Below are positions 35,079-43,914 of a stretch of DNA of 64,000 nucleotides, one piece after another. The DNA comes from Roseovarius dicentrarchi. Its GTDB lineage: Bacteria; Pseudomonadota; Alphaproteobacteria; Rhodobacterales; Rhodobacteraceae. Position 1 is the stretch's first letter, and each line of letters starts with the position of its first letter. Below the pieces are notes generated by a model, which did not search any database, had not been told where the DNA came from, and saw only the letters and a list, made by a program, of their open reading frames with translations. The DNA lies in the NCBI RefSeq assembly GCF_003316635.1, contig NZ_QNQP01000017.1, positions 1 to 64,000 on the forward strand, given 5' to 3'. Both the position numbers and the translations under genes were made by a program.

Positions 35079-36059
35079 ATGAAGACGATGACAAACCTAC
35101 TGGCCGCCACCGCGCTTGCGGGTATGGCCACCACCGCCGCAGCGGCGGATATGACGATGAAATTCGGCCATGTCGGCGCGCCCGGATCGCTGTTCGAGGC
35201 GACGGCGAACAACTTTGCCGAATGTGTGAACACCGCCATGCCGGACAAGGTCGAGGTGCAGACCTTCGGGTCGTCCCAGCTGGGCAATGACAAGGAGATG
35301 CTGCAAAAGCTGAAGCTGGCGCAGATCGATTTCTCGCTGCCCTCGTCGATCATGTCGTCGGTCGATGACCGTTTCGGCATTTTCGAGATGCCCTATATCA
35401 TCACCAGCCGCGACCACATGCGCCGCGTGCAGGGCGAAATGATGGATGTGTTCCAGACGGCGGCGAATGAAAACGGCTATCACATCGTCGGACTGGCCGA
35501 AAACGGGTTCCGCCACATCACCAACAATGTGCGCCCCATCAATGTGCCCGCCGATCTGGAGGGGGTCAAGCTGCGCACGCCCAACGGTGTCTGGCGCCTG
35601 AAGATGTTTCAGGAATATGGCGCGAACCCCACGCCAATGGCGTTTTCGGACGTGTTCACCGCGCTGCAAACCGGCGTGATCGACGGGCAGGAAAACCCCT
35701 ATGCACAGATCGCATCGGCCAAGTTTCAGGAAGTGCAGAAGTATCTGTCGATCACCGGCCACGTCTATACGCCGGGCTATATCCTGGCTTCCAAGAAGAA
35801 ATTCGATGCCCTGCCCGAGGATATCCGCGCGGGCCTGACCGACTGCGCGAACCAGACTCAGGATTTCACCTACCAGACGGCGGCTGAAATGGAAGAAACC
35901 CTGCTCAAGGAAATCGAGGATGCGGGCGTGGAGGTGAACACCGCCGACAAGGCCGCGTTCATCGAGGCGTCCAAGCCGATCTATGCGCAATTCGCTGCCG
36001 AAGTGGACGGCGCGCAGGACATGATCGACACCGTCCTCGGCCTTGGCGACGGGCAGTAA
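35079..36059 (+). CDS. dctP: TRAP transporter solute-binding protein DctP
   Basis: Periplasmic receptor of 326 residues for an organic acid. A signal peptide (LLAATALAGMATTAAAA) precedes the DctP fold: KFGHVGAPGSLFEATANNFAE, the conserved FGSSQLGNDKEMLQKLKLAQID, and the ligand-arginine region RTPNGVWRLKMFQEYGANPTPMAFSDVFTALQTGVIDGQENP. GGGAGGAG stands upstream of the ATG. The downstream hairpin (36065) separates it from dctQM, which usually lets the receptor be made in excess. The ligand is probably the substrate of the cluster's CoA and dehydrogenase enzymes. Confidence 0.93.
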   Translation: MKTMTNLLAATALAGMATTAAAADMTMKFGHVGAPGSLFEATANNFAECVNTAMPDKVEVQTFGSSQLGNDKEMLQKLKLAQIDFSLPSSIMSSVDDRFGIFEMPYIITSRDHMRRVQGEMMDVFQTAANENGYHIVGLAENGFRHITNNVRPINVPADLEGVKLRTPNGVWRLKMFQEYGANPTPMAFSDVFTALQTGVIDGQENPYAQIASAKFQEVQKYLSITGHVYTPGYILASKKKFDALPEDIRAGLTDCANQTQDFTYQTAAEMEETLLKEIEDAGVEVNTADKAAFIEASKPIYAQFAAEVDGAQDMIDTVLGLGDGQ

Positions 36060-36064
36060 CCTTT

Positions 36065-36102
36065 GGCCGGGCGGCGGGGTGATCCTGCGGCCCGGCGTTT
36101 TT
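36065..36102 (+). terminator. Intergenic hairpin plus T-run between dctP and dctQ
   Basis: GCCGGGC (36066-36072) and GCCCGGC (36090-36096) can pair, followed by GTTTTTC. This looks like an intrinsic terminator that leaks into dctQM, giving more receptor than permease. No gene boundary other than the dctP stop explains it. Confidence 0.6.
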
Positions 36103-36177
36103 CCCGAAAACGCAACATGCGCACCGCGCTGCCCGCCCGCTCCGGCGCGGCGGCGGGTGATGTAGAGCAGGCTCTTA

Positions 36178-36744
36178 ATGCAACATCCCTCATACCCTGC
36201 GCTGTCGCGCATCAACCGGCGGGTCAGCCAGATCCTGGAATGGATCACCATCGGCCTGATGGTGCTGCTGACGGTCATGGTCAGTCTGGCGGTGATCGCG
36301 CGGCTGATGGGCAACAGCTTCTCCTGGTATGACGAGGTGGCGGCGATCATGCTGGCGTGGATCACCTATTACGGCAGCGCGCTGGCCGCGCTGCACCGGC
36401 GCCATATCGGGTTTGACACCGTGCTGCTGGCCATGCCGCGGGGCTTGCGCATCGCCGCGCTGCTGCTGGGCGAGGTGATCGTGCTGACATTCTTTGTGCT
36501 GATGGCGCGCGCGGGCCTTCAGGTGCTGGAGGTGCTGGAGGGTGACACGCTGGTATCGCTGACATGGGTGCCGGTGCAGTTCACGCAATCGGTCATCCCC
36601 ATCGGCGCGGCGCTCTTTATCCTTGGCCAGTTGCTGAGCCTGCCGGGTTATCTGCGGCTGACAGCGTCCGGAATATCACTGGAACACGCCGAAATCGAAG
36701 AAGAGGTCGAGGCCGAGCTCGACAAGAACAAGGATCGCAGCTGA
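36178..36744 (+). CDS. dctQ: TRAP transporter small permease DctQ
   Basis: Small membrane subunit of 188 residues with four helices: LEWITIGLMVLLTVMVSLAVIARLMGNSFSW, then DEVAAIMLAWITYYGSALAALHRRHIGFD, the DctQ signature. Two further helices follow, and the C-terminus is acidic (HAEIEEEVEAELDKNK). A short hairpin (AGAGC-AG-GCTCT, 36164-36175) lies just before the ATG and could limit ribosome access. The stop shares bases with the dctM start (TGATG). It is partner of DctM in the sodium-driven importer. Confidence 0.9.
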   Translation: MQHPSYPALSRINRRVSQILEWITIGLMVLLTVMVSLAVIARLMGNSFSWYDEVAAIMLAWITYYGSALAALHRRHIGFDTVLLAMPRGLRIAALLLGEVIVLTFFVLMARAGLQVLEVLEGDTLVSLTWVPVQFTQSVIPIGAALFILGQLLSLPGYLRLTASGISLEHAEIEEEVEAELDKNKDRS

Positions 36745-38024
36745 TGCTGATAGGCGCCATTTTCATCGCGATGCTGGTCATGATCTGCATCAACATCCCC
36801 ATCGCCGTGGCGCTGGCCATGTGCGGGGTGCTGGGCCTTTTGGCGACCGAAGGCACCGGCAGCCTCGTGACCATCGCGCTGGACATGTATGACGGATCGA
36901 CCAAGTTTTCGCTGATCGCCATCCCCATGTTCGTGCTGGCCGGGGCCATAATGAACGCGGGCGGGATCACCGACCGGCTGATCAATTTCGTGTCGGCGAT
37001 TGTCGGGTTCATCCGGGGTGGCCTTGCCATGGTGAATATCGGCGTGTCGCTGTTTTTCGCCGAAATCTCCGGCTCGGCGGTGGCGGATGTGGCGGCGATG
37101 GGGTCCATCCTGATCCCGCAGATGAAAAAACGCGGCTATACCAAGGAATTCTCGGCGGCTGTCACATCGTCGTCGGCGTCACTGGCGATCATCATCCCGC
37201 CGTCGATCCCGATGATCCTTTATGCGGCATCGGCCAACACCTCTGTCGAGCAGCTATTCGTTGCCGGCCTTGTTCCGGGGCTGCTGGGGGCGGCGGGGCT
37301 GATGGGCGTGGCCTACCTCTTTGCCAAGCGCTACAACTTTCCGACCGAGGCGGCGTTCAACCTTTGCCGTTTGCGCGCGACCTTCATTGATGCGCTGCCC
37401 GCCTTCACGCTGCCGGTGATCATTCTGGGCGGCATTTTCGGCGGCTATGTCACCGCGACCGAGGCGGCGGGATTGGCCGTGATCGCGTCGCTGGCGGTGT
37501 CGGCGTGGTATGGCAATCTGGACATTCGCCACCTGCGCCGGGCGATGCTGGACGGCGGCATGCAGACCGCCGTTGTCATGCTGCTGGTGGCGGCATCGGT
37601 GCTGATGGGCGGGTTTCTGACCCGCGCGCAGATCCCGCAGGAACTGGCCCAAGGCATCCTGTCGATCACCACGCAGCAATGGGCGATCCTGCTGATCCTG
37701 AACTTCTTCTTCCTGATCATCGGATTTTTTCTGCATTCGGCGGCGGCGATCATTCTGGTCATTCCCATCGTGATCCCGCTGATCACCGCCGCCGGGATCG
37801 ACCCGGTGCATTTCGGTCTGGTCGTGACGCTGAATCTGGCGATCGGGCAACAGACGCCGCCCGTCGCCTCGGTGCTGATCACCGCCTGTTCGGTGGCGCG
37901 CGCCAATATCTGGGAGGTGTCCAAGGTCAATATCTGGTTCGTCGGCGTGCTGCTGGCGGTGCTGATGATCTGCACCTACGTGCCTGCCGTCCCGATGTTT
38001 CTGGTGGAGTATTTCTATAGATGA
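36744..38024 (+). CDS. dctM: TRAP transporter large permease DctM
   Basis: Large permease subunit of 426 residues with about 12 helices. DctM-type features include LIAIPMFVLAGAIMNAGGITDRLINF, GGLAMVNIGVSLFFAEISGSAVADVAAMGSILIPQM, the SSASLAIIIPPSIPMILYA turn, and HFGLVVTLNLAIGQQTPPVASVL near the end. ATG 36744 overlaps the dctQ stop. It ends at 38024, overlapping the next start by four bases, so the CoA genes downstream are in the same operon. Confidence 0.93.
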   Translation: MLIGAIFIAMLVMICINIPIAVALAMCGVLGLLATEGTGSLVTIALDMYDGSTKFSLIAIPMFVLAGAIMNAGGITDRLINFVSAIVGFIRGGLAMVNIGVSLFFAEISGSAVADVAAMGSILIPQMKKRGYTKEFSAAVTSSSASLAIIIPPSIPMILYAASANTSVEQLFVAGLVPGLLGAAGLMGVAYLFAKRYNFPTEAAFNLCRLRATFIDALPAFTLPVIILGGIFGGYVTATEAAGLAVIASLAVSAWYGNLDIRHLRRAMLDGGMQTAVVMLLVAASVLMGGFLTRAQIPQELAQGILSITTQQWAILLILNFFFLIIGFFLHSAAAIILVIPIVIPLITAAGIDPVHFGLVVTLNLAIGQQTPPVASVLITACSVARANIWEVSKVNIWFVGVLLAVLMICTYVPAVPMFLVEYFYR

Positions 38025-38803
38025 CCCAAACCCCTGACCTGAGCGAAGAGGTGCGCGGCGGCGTTCTGTACGCCACCTTCAACCGGCCCGCATCGCGCAA
38101 TGCGCTGACCTTTGAGATGTATCTGCGGCTGGCGGCGCTCTGCGCCGATATGCCCAGCGATGGCTCCATCCGCGCGGTCGTGATCAGCGGCGCGGGGGGC
38201 AAGGCGTTTGCCGCCGGCACCGACATGACCCAATTCCGCAGCTTTGAGACGGCGCAGGATGCGCTGGATTACGAGGCGCGCATCGCCGCCGTGCTGGACG
38301 CGGTCGAGCGGTGCCCGGTGCCGACGATTGCCGCGATCAACGGCGCCTGCACCGGGGGCGGCGCGGCGATTGCGGCGGCCTGCGATCTGCGCATCGCCTC
38401 GGCCAGCCTGAAATTCGGCTTTCCCATCGCGCGCACGCTGGGCAACTGTCTGGCGGCGGATAATCTGGCGCGGCTGTCGGACCTGATGGGCGCCGGGCGC
38501 GTGCGCGAGATGATCTTTACCGCCCGCCTGATCGGCGCGGAGGAGGCGCAGAACATTGGCCTGATTACCGAAACCCTGCCGGACGAGGATGCGCTGATGG
38601 CCCGCGCATCTGCGCTGGCGGGTCATGTCGGCGCCATGGCCCCGCTGACCTTGCGCGCCACCAAGGAGGCGATGCGCCGCACCCGCGCCGCCGTCGCGGT
38701 GGATGATGCCGACCTGATCACCTCCTGCTACATGAGCCGCGATTTCCGCGCCGGAATGGAGGCATTTCTGGCCAAGCGCACCCCCGAATGGAGCGGCACA
38801 TGA
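38021..38803 (+). CDS. Enoyl-CoA hydratase/isomerase family protein without both catalytic Glu
   Basis: Crotonase-fold protein of 260 residues that binds a CoA thioester. Oxyanion-hole residues are seen in KAFAAGTDM (61-69) and NGACTGGGAAIAAACDL (107-122). Aligned to enoyl-CoA hydratase GGGCE and FGQPE, the two catalytic Glu (rat Glu144 and Glu164) are Ala116 and Ile136, the second in KFGFPIARTLG. It is thus unlikely to be an ordinary hydratase and may be an isomerase, decarboxylase, lyase or another crotonase activity. It overlaps dctM and the CaiB-like gene by four bases each. Confidence 0.8.
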   Translation: MTQTPDLSEEVRGGVLYATFNRPASRNALTFEMYLRLAALCADMPSDGSIRAVVISGAGGKAFAAGTDMTQFRSFETAQDALDYEARIAAVLDAVERCPVPTIAAINGACTGGGAAIAAACDLRIASASLKFGFPIARTLGNCLAADNLARLSDLMGAGRVREMIFTARLIGAEEAQNIGLITETLPDEDALMARASALAGHVGAMAPLTLRATKEAMRRTRAAVAVDDADLITSCYMSRDFRAGMEAFLAKRTPEWSGT

Positions 38804-40020
38804 CCAAATCAACCGGGCCGCTGGCCGGAATGCGCGTGATCGAGCTGGCCCATATCATGGCCGGGCCGGTCTGCGGTCTGATGCTGGCCGATATGGGGGC
38901 CGATGTCATCAAGGTCGAAAAACCCGGCGGCGACGATACCCGCCGGTTCGTTCCCCCCGAGATCGAGGGCGAGGCGGCGGCCTATATGATGATGAACCGC
39001 AACAAGCGCGGCATCGCGCTGAACCTGAAAGACCCCGCCGCGCTGGACATTCTGAAACGGCTGCTGGCCGATGCCGATGTGGTGATCGAAAACTACCGCA
39101 AGGGCACGATGGCGAAACTGGGCCTGTCCTACGAGGATCTGGCAGAGGTCAATCCGCGCCTGATTTACTGCGAAATTTCCGGCTTTGGCCGCACGGGGCC
39201 TTATGCCGACCGGGGCGGGTTCGATCTGATCGCCCAAGGCATGTCCGGCCTGATGTCGATCACCGGCGAGGGGCCGAACCGCCCGCCGGTCAAGGTGGCG
39301 GCGCCGATTTCCGACATCAATGCCGGCATTCTGGCGGCGATGGGGATCAGCGCGGCCTATGCCAATGCGCAGCGGACGGGGCAGGGGCAGAAGGTGGATA
39401 CGTCGCTATTCGAGGCGGCGATCGTGCAGACCTATTGGCAATCAGCCATCGCCTTTGCCACGGGGGACAAGCCCGCGCCGCTGGGGTCGGCGCACCCGCT
39501 GAACGCGCCCTATCAGTCGTTCCAGACCAGCGATGGCTGGATCAATGTGGGCGCGGCCAATCAGGCCAACTGGCTGCGGTTTCTGGACGTGATCGGCGCG
39601 CCCGAGCTGGACGAGGATGCGCGGTTTTCCTCCAACGCCGCCCGCATCCGCAACCTGCCCGCGCTGGTGGAAATTCTGAACGGCTACCTTGCGCAGGAAA
39701 CCACCGCCGTCTGGCTGGAGCGGATGGACCGCGCCAATCTGCCCGCCGGGCCGGTCAACGACATCCTGCAAATGCACGCCGATCCGCAGGTCGCCGCGCG
39801 CGATATGATCGTCGCCGTGGATCACCCCAATGCGGGGCGGGTGCAGACCATCGGCCACCCGGTGAAATACAGCCGCACCCCCGCCAGCATCCATCGCCCG
39901 GCGCCGCTGCTGGGCCAGCACACGCGCCAGGTTCTGGCCGACCTGGGTTGCGATGCGGCGCAGATCGCGGCACTGATTGCCGAAGGCGCGGTGATCGCGG
40001 CAGAGGAGGGGGCGACATGA
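38800..40020 (+). CDS. CaiB/BaiF family CoA-transferase
   Basis: Class III CoA-transferase of 406 residues that moves CoA between carboxylic acids. Landmarks are RVIELAHIMAGPVCGLMLADMGADVIKVEKPGGDDTR, NKRGIALNLKDPAALDIL, GFGRTGPYADRGGFDLIAQGMSG, the catalytic Asp in PISDINAG, and the C-terminal LPAGPVNDI. ATG 38800 overlaps the previous stop (ATGA); an earlier in-frame ATG at 38788 has no support. It probably activates or de-activates the acid imported by the TRAP system. Confidence 0.92.
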   Translation: MTKSTGPLAGMRVIELAHIMAGPVCGLMLADMGADVIKVEKPGGDDTRRFVPPEIEGEAAAYMMMNRNKRGIALNLKDPAALDILKRLLADADVVIENYRKGTMAKLGLSYEDLAEVNPRLIYCEISGFGRTGPYADRGGFDLIAQGMSGLMSITGEGPNRPPVKVAAPISDINAGILAAMGISAAYANAQRTGQGQKVDTSLFEAAIVQTYWQSAIAFATGDKPAPLGSAHPLNAPYQSFQTSDGWINVGAANQANWLRFLDVIGAPELDEDARFSSNAARIRNLPALVEILNGYLAQETTAVWLERMDRANLPAGPVNDILQMHADPQVAARDMIVAVDHPNAGRVQTIGHPVKYSRTPASIHRPAPLLGQHTRQVLADLGCDAAQIAALIAEGAVIAAEEGAT

Positions 40021-40442
40021 CACTTGATCTGAATACGGCGCAGGCCATCATCGCGGACTGCCTGACATGGCGCCGCGAAAACGGGCTGAAGCCGCTGACG
40101 GTGGCGGTTCTGGACAGCGGCGGCTACCTGATCGCGCTGGCGCGCGAGGACGGCACCAGCAACCTGCGCCCCGACATCGCGCAGGGCAAGGCGCGCGGCG
40201 CCGTGGCGATGGGGCTGGGATCGCGGGCGCTGTATGAGCGCGCGCAGACCGAGCCGTTTTTCATTCAGGCGATGAACGGGCTGGCGCAGGGGTCACTTGT
40301 GCCGGTCGCGGGCGGCGTTTTGATCCGGCAAGGCGGCGCCATTCTGGGCGCGGTCGGCATCACCGGCGACAGCTCGGCCAATGACGAGGCCTGCGCGATT
40401 GCCGCGATTGAAAAGGCGGGGTTCACTGCCGACGGCGGCTAG
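40017..40442 (+). CDS. GlcG/HbpS (DUF336) family protein
   Basis: Small cytoplasmic protein of 141 residues with the DUF336 pattern PLTVAVLDSGGYLIALAREDGTSNLRPDIAQGKARGAVAMG and GGVLIRQGGAILGAVGITGDSSANDEACAIAAIEKAGF. Such proteins accompany glycolate, dihydroxyacetone and other catabolic operons; the role is unknown (heme binding in some homologs). ATG 40017 overlaps the CaiB-like stop. Its stop overlaps the convergent IclR stop by four bases. No signal peptide. Confidence 0.85.
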   Translation: MTLDLNTAQAIIADCLTWRRENGLKPLTVAVLDSGGYLIALAREDGTSNLRPDIAQGKARGAVAMGLGSRALYERAQTEPFFIQAMNGLAQGSLVPVAGGVLIRQGGAILGAVGITGDSSANDEACAIAAIEKAGFTADGG

Positions 40443-41203
40443 GGCGAAATGGAATTGGCGGTGTCCTGCAACCACGGCAGAATATCGGCGCGGATGCGCG
40501 CCGCGTCCCAGTGATGGCCCGAAACCGAGCAATGCACCGCCGCCGCCGCGCGCCCGTCCGGGCCGCGAATGGCGCAGGCAATGCCCACCTCGCTGAGGAT
40601 GATCTGGTCCTGCGTCACCGCATAGCCCCGGCTGGCGGCCAGATCGATCTGCCCGGCAATCGCGGCGCGGTCGGTGAGGGTGCGGGGCGTGTAGGCCTGC
40701 ACATGCCAGTCCGCAATCGCCGCCGCCCGTTCGGGTGCGGGAAACGTGGCCAGTATCGCCTGCCCGCCCGAGGTATGCAGCGCCGGCACCGTGCGCCCCG
40801 GCACCGACGCGCCGAACACCGTGCGCGTGCAGGGCAGGCGCACCGCATATAGAATGTCCTGCCCCGATAGCTGCGCCAGATTGACCGTCTCGCCCAGACG
40901 CTGCGACAGATCGATCAGTTTCGGCATTGCCCGCGCGACCAGCGGATCGGACCAGTAATAGGCATAGGCCATGCGCAGCCACGCATGCGAGGGGCGGTAG
41001 CGGCGCGTGACCGGATCCTTGTCCAGCATCCCCTCGATATGCAGGGTGTTGGCCAGCCGTTGCACCGCGCTTTTGTCCAGCCCGGTGATATCGGCCAGCG
41101 CGCCCAGCGACAATTCGGTGTGCGATTCGTCAAAGGCGCGCAGCACGCGCAGCCCCTTGGCCAGCGCGCCGACGAACAGGGTGTTTTGCTTTGCTTTGGT
41201 CAT
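40439..41203 (-). CDS. IclR-family regulator
   Basis: Regulator of 254 residues with an N-terminal winged helix (ALAKGLRVLRAFDESHTELSLGALADITGLDKSAVQRLANTLHIEGML) and a C-terminal GAF-like IclR effector domain (GETVNLAQLSGQDILYAVRLP, SGGQAILATF, ACAIRGPDGRAAAAVHCSVSG). It is divergent from the peptide-transport operon at 41382 and probably regulates it, and perhaps the catabolic operon that converges with it. Inverted repeats lie in the 178-base gap between them. Confidence 0.9.
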   Translation of the reverse strand: MTKAKQNTLFVGALAKGLRVLRAFDESHTELSLGALADITGLDKSAVQRLANTLHIEGMLDKDPVTRRYRPSHAWLRMAYAYYWSDPLVARAMPKLIDLSQRLGETVNLAQLSGQDILYAVRLPCTRTVFGASVPGRTVPALHTSGGQAILATFPAPERAAAIADWHVQAYTPRTLTDRAAIAGQIDLAASRGYAVTQDQIILSEVGIACAIRGPDGRAAAAVHCSVSGHHWDAARIRADILPWLQDTANSISP

Positions 41204-41300
41204 CGGCGCCTGCGTTTTGAAAAGGAATGCTAAAAACTTCGGGTTTGGGGTTGATTTTGGCGGTGCGTGAGGGTTCTAATAATCATATGACGATGTAGCG

Positions 41301-41315
41301 TATCATATTATGATA
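41301..41315. promoter_or_regulatory. Inverted repeat in IclR/transporter gap
   Basis: TATCAT-ATT-ATGATA, a 6+3+6 inverted repeat, lies about 70 bases before the solute-binding gene. It sits in the AT-rich part of the gap, where a CATATG is also seen at about 41284. An IclR operator is likely, but it also overlaps a plausible -10 region. Confidence 0.5.
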
Positions 41316-41381
41316 TACCCGCTGTCGTAAACAGGAAAACAGCAAAAGCCCGCAGCGCGACTGCGGCAGGGAGGATACCAG

Positions 41382-42908
41382 ATGAAAGCCGTATTTCTGA
41401 AATCAACCGCGATGGCGCTGGCCATGTCGGTCGCCGCCACCGGCGCCGCGCTGGCGGACAAGGCCAATGACACGCTCAGCGTTGCCTTCACCAAGGAGCT
41501 GGAGAATGTCGACAGCTTCTTCAACTCCTCCCGCGAGGGGGTGGTGATGCAGCGCGCGGTCTGGGATGGCCTGATCTACCGCGACCCGATCACCAACGAA
41601 TACACCGGCAACCTTGCCACCGAGTGGGAATGGATCGACGACAAGACGCTGGAATTGAAGCTGCGCGAGGGCGTTAAATTCCACAACGGCGCCGATTTCA
41701 CCGCCGATGACGTGGTTGCCACCGTCAATTTCGTCGCCAAGGAAGAAAACGGCGTCAAGACGCAGCGCAACGTCAACTGGATGGAGAAGGCCGAGAAGAT
41801 CGACGATTTCACCGTCCGCATCACCACCAAGGACGTGTTCCCGGCGGCGATCGAATTCCTGTCCGGCCCGGTGTCGATCTACCCGGCCGACTATTACGCC
41901 GAGGTCGGCCCATCCGGCATGGGCCTGAAACCCGTCGGAACCGGCCCCTACAAGGTGGTCGAGGTGGTCCCCGGCCAGCATTTCGTATTGGAGAAATACG
42001 AAGGCTACCATGACAGCCCCAAGGGCCAGCCGACGATCCAGAATATCGACATCCGCACCATCCCCGACGTCAACACCCAGCTGGCCGAGCTGTTTTCCGG
42101 CACGCTGGACATGATCTGGCAGGTGCCCTCCGATCAGGCCGAGAAAATGGCGGCGATGGGCGACCGGTTCACCGTGCTGAACGAATCCACCATGCGCGTC
42201 GGCTATCTGTCGATGGATGCGGCGGGCCGGTCGGGCATGGACCCGAACCCCTTTACCGACGTCAAGGTGCGCCGCGCCGTCAACCACGCGATTGACCGTC
42301 AGGCGCTGGTCGATAACCTGCTCAAGGGCAAATCCCAGGTCGTGTCGACCGCGTGCTTCCCCAGCCAGTTCGGCTGCGCGCAGGATGTGACCAGCTATGA
42401 ATACGACCCCGAAAAGGCCAAGGCCCTGCTGGCCGAGGCAGGCTATCCCGACGGCTTCTCGACCGAGCTTTACGCCTACCGCGACCGCGAATATGCCGAG
42501 GCGGTCAGCAGCTACCTGAACGCGGTCGGCATCCAGACCGATTTCAAACTGCTGCAATATTCGGCCCTGCGGGAGCTGAACATGAAGGGCGAAGTGCCGC
42601 TGGCCTTCCTGACATGGGGCAGCTTTTCGGTGAATGACGCCTCCGCCATGGTCAGCCAGTTCTTCAAGCATGGCAGCCTGGACGACGCGCAGGACGACCA
42701 GACCAAGGAATTCCTGGACATCGCCGACAGTTCGACCGATCCCGACACGCGGATCGAAAATTATCGCAAGGCGCTTCAGCGCATCGCCGATCAGGCATAC
42801 TGGGCGCCGATGTTCAGCTACAACACCAACTACGTCATGACCAAGGAGGTGGACTATACCCCGACGGCGGACGAGGTGCTGCGCTTTACCAACATGAGCT
42901 GGAACTGA
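41382..42908 (+). CDS. ABC transporter solute-binding protein, family 5 (peptide type)
   Basis: Periplasmic receptor of 508 residues for peptides or related compounds. A signal peptide (about 1-25, ending AALA) leads into the family-5 fold: DTLSVAFTKELENVDSFF, DGLIYRDPITNEYTGNLATEWEWIDDKTLELKLREGVKFHNGADFTADDV, KPVGTGPYKVVE and VRRAVNHAIDRQALVDNLLKG. GGGAGG stands upstream of the ATG. The neighbouring gamma-glutamyltransferase and peptidase suggest that gamma-glutamyl compounds or dipeptides are imported (inference). Confidence 0.92.
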   Translation: MKAVFLKSTAMALAMSVAATGAALADKANDTLSVAFTKELENVDSFFNSSREGVVMQRAVWDGLIYRDPITNEYTGNLATEWEWIDDKTLELKLREGVKFHNGADFTADDVVATVNFVAKEENGVKTQRNVNWMEKAEKIDDFTVRITTKDVFPAAIEFLSGPVSIYPADYYAEVGPSGMGLKPVGTGPYKVVEVVPGQHFVLEKYEGYHDSPKGQPTIQNIDIRTIPDVNTQLAELFSGTLDMIWQVPSDQAEKMAAMGDRFTVLNESTMRVGYLSMDAAGRSGMDPNPFTDVKVRRAVNHAIDRQALVDNLLKGKSQVVSTACFPSQFGCAQDVTSYEYDPEKAKALLAEAGYPDGFSTELYAYRDREYAEAVSSYLNAVGIQTDFKLLQYSALRELNMKGEVPLAFLTWGSFSVNDASAMVSQFFKHGSLDDAQDDQTKEFLDIADSSTDPDTRIENYRKALQRIADQAYWAPMFSYNTNYVMTKEVDYTPTADEVLRFTNMSWN

Positions 42909-42995
42909 TCCATTGATCCCCGGCCCGGCGGCCCCGATGGGGTGCGCCGCGCCATTTCCCGACATTCGCCAGACCCGTAGGGGGGACAGCCCAAG

Positions 42996-43913
42996 ATGCT
43001 GCCATTCATACTCAAGCGGCTGGGCCTTGCCCTGCTGGTGGCCTTCACGGTCAGCTTTATCAGTTTTTCGCTGCTGTTCCTGTCTGGCGATCCCGCCGCG
43101 GCGCTGGCCGGGGAAACCGCCAGTGGCGAGGATATCGACGCGCTGCGCCGCCTTTACGGCTTTGACCGGCCCATGCTGGTGCAATACGGCGAATGGCTGT
43201 GGAACGCGCTGCGCGGCGATTTCGGCGAAAGCTATTATTTCAAACTGCCGGTCGCGTCGCTGATCGGGGACCGCCTGTCCGTCACGATGACGCTGGGCGT
43301 CTGCGGCATCACCTTTGCGCTGCTGACGGCCGTTCCCCTGGGCGTGGTTGCCGCGATCCGGCCCAATTCGATCATCGACCGCATCGCGCTGTTTTTGTCG
43401 GTCGCCGGGCAGGCGATGCCCAGCTTCTGGTTCGGCCTGATCCTGATCGTGGTGTTTGGCATCCAGCTGGGCTGGTTGCCGCCCTCGGGCGCATCGACAT
43501 GGCGGCATTTCATCATGCCGACCATCGTGCTGGGCTATTACGCCATGCCCGCCATCATGCGCCTGACGCGGGCGGGCATGCTGGAGGTGCTGAATTCGGA
43601 TTATATCCGCACCGCACGGGCCAAGGGCGCGGGCGAGGGGCGCGTTTTGTTCAAGCACGCGCTGCGCAATGCGATCATCCCGGTGGTCAGCCTTGCGGCG
43701 GTGCAGATGGGCTTCATGCTGGGCGGCTCGATAGTGGTCGAGTCGGTCTTTGCGCTGCACGGCGCGGGCTATCTGGCGTGGGAAAGCATCGCGCGCAACG
43801 ATCTGCCGACGGTGCAGGCGCTGATCCTGATCTTTTCGATGTTCTACATCATCTTCACCTTTCTGGCGGACGTGCTGAACGCCTGGCTTGACCCCCGCAT
43901 GAGGAGTTCCTGA
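42996..43913 (+). CDS. Peptide ABC transporter permease (DppB type)
   Basis: First permease of the importer, 305 residues. The N-terminal helix (LPFILKRLGLALLVAFTVSFISFSLLFLSGD) and the EAA loop for ATPase contact (YIRTARAKGAGEGRVLFKHALRNAIIPVV) are present. It pairs with the next permease, which begins two bases after its stop. It lies 87 bases after the solute-binding gene. Confidence 0.92.
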   Translation: MLPFILKRLGLALLVAFTVSFISFSLLFLSGDPAAALAGETASGEDIDALRRLYGFDRPMLVQYGEWLWNALRGDFGESYYFKLPVASLIGDRLSVTMTLGVCGITFALLTAVPLGVVAAIRPNSIIDRIALFLSVAGQAMPSFWFGLILIVVFGIQLGWLPPSGASTWRHFIMPTIVLGYYAMPAIMRLTRAGMLEVLNSDYIRTARAKGAGEGRVLFKHALRNAIIPVVSLAAVQMGFMLGGSIVVESVFALHGAGYLAWESIARNDLPTVQALILIFSMFYIIFTFLADVLNAWLDPRMRSS

Positions 43914-43914
43914 T

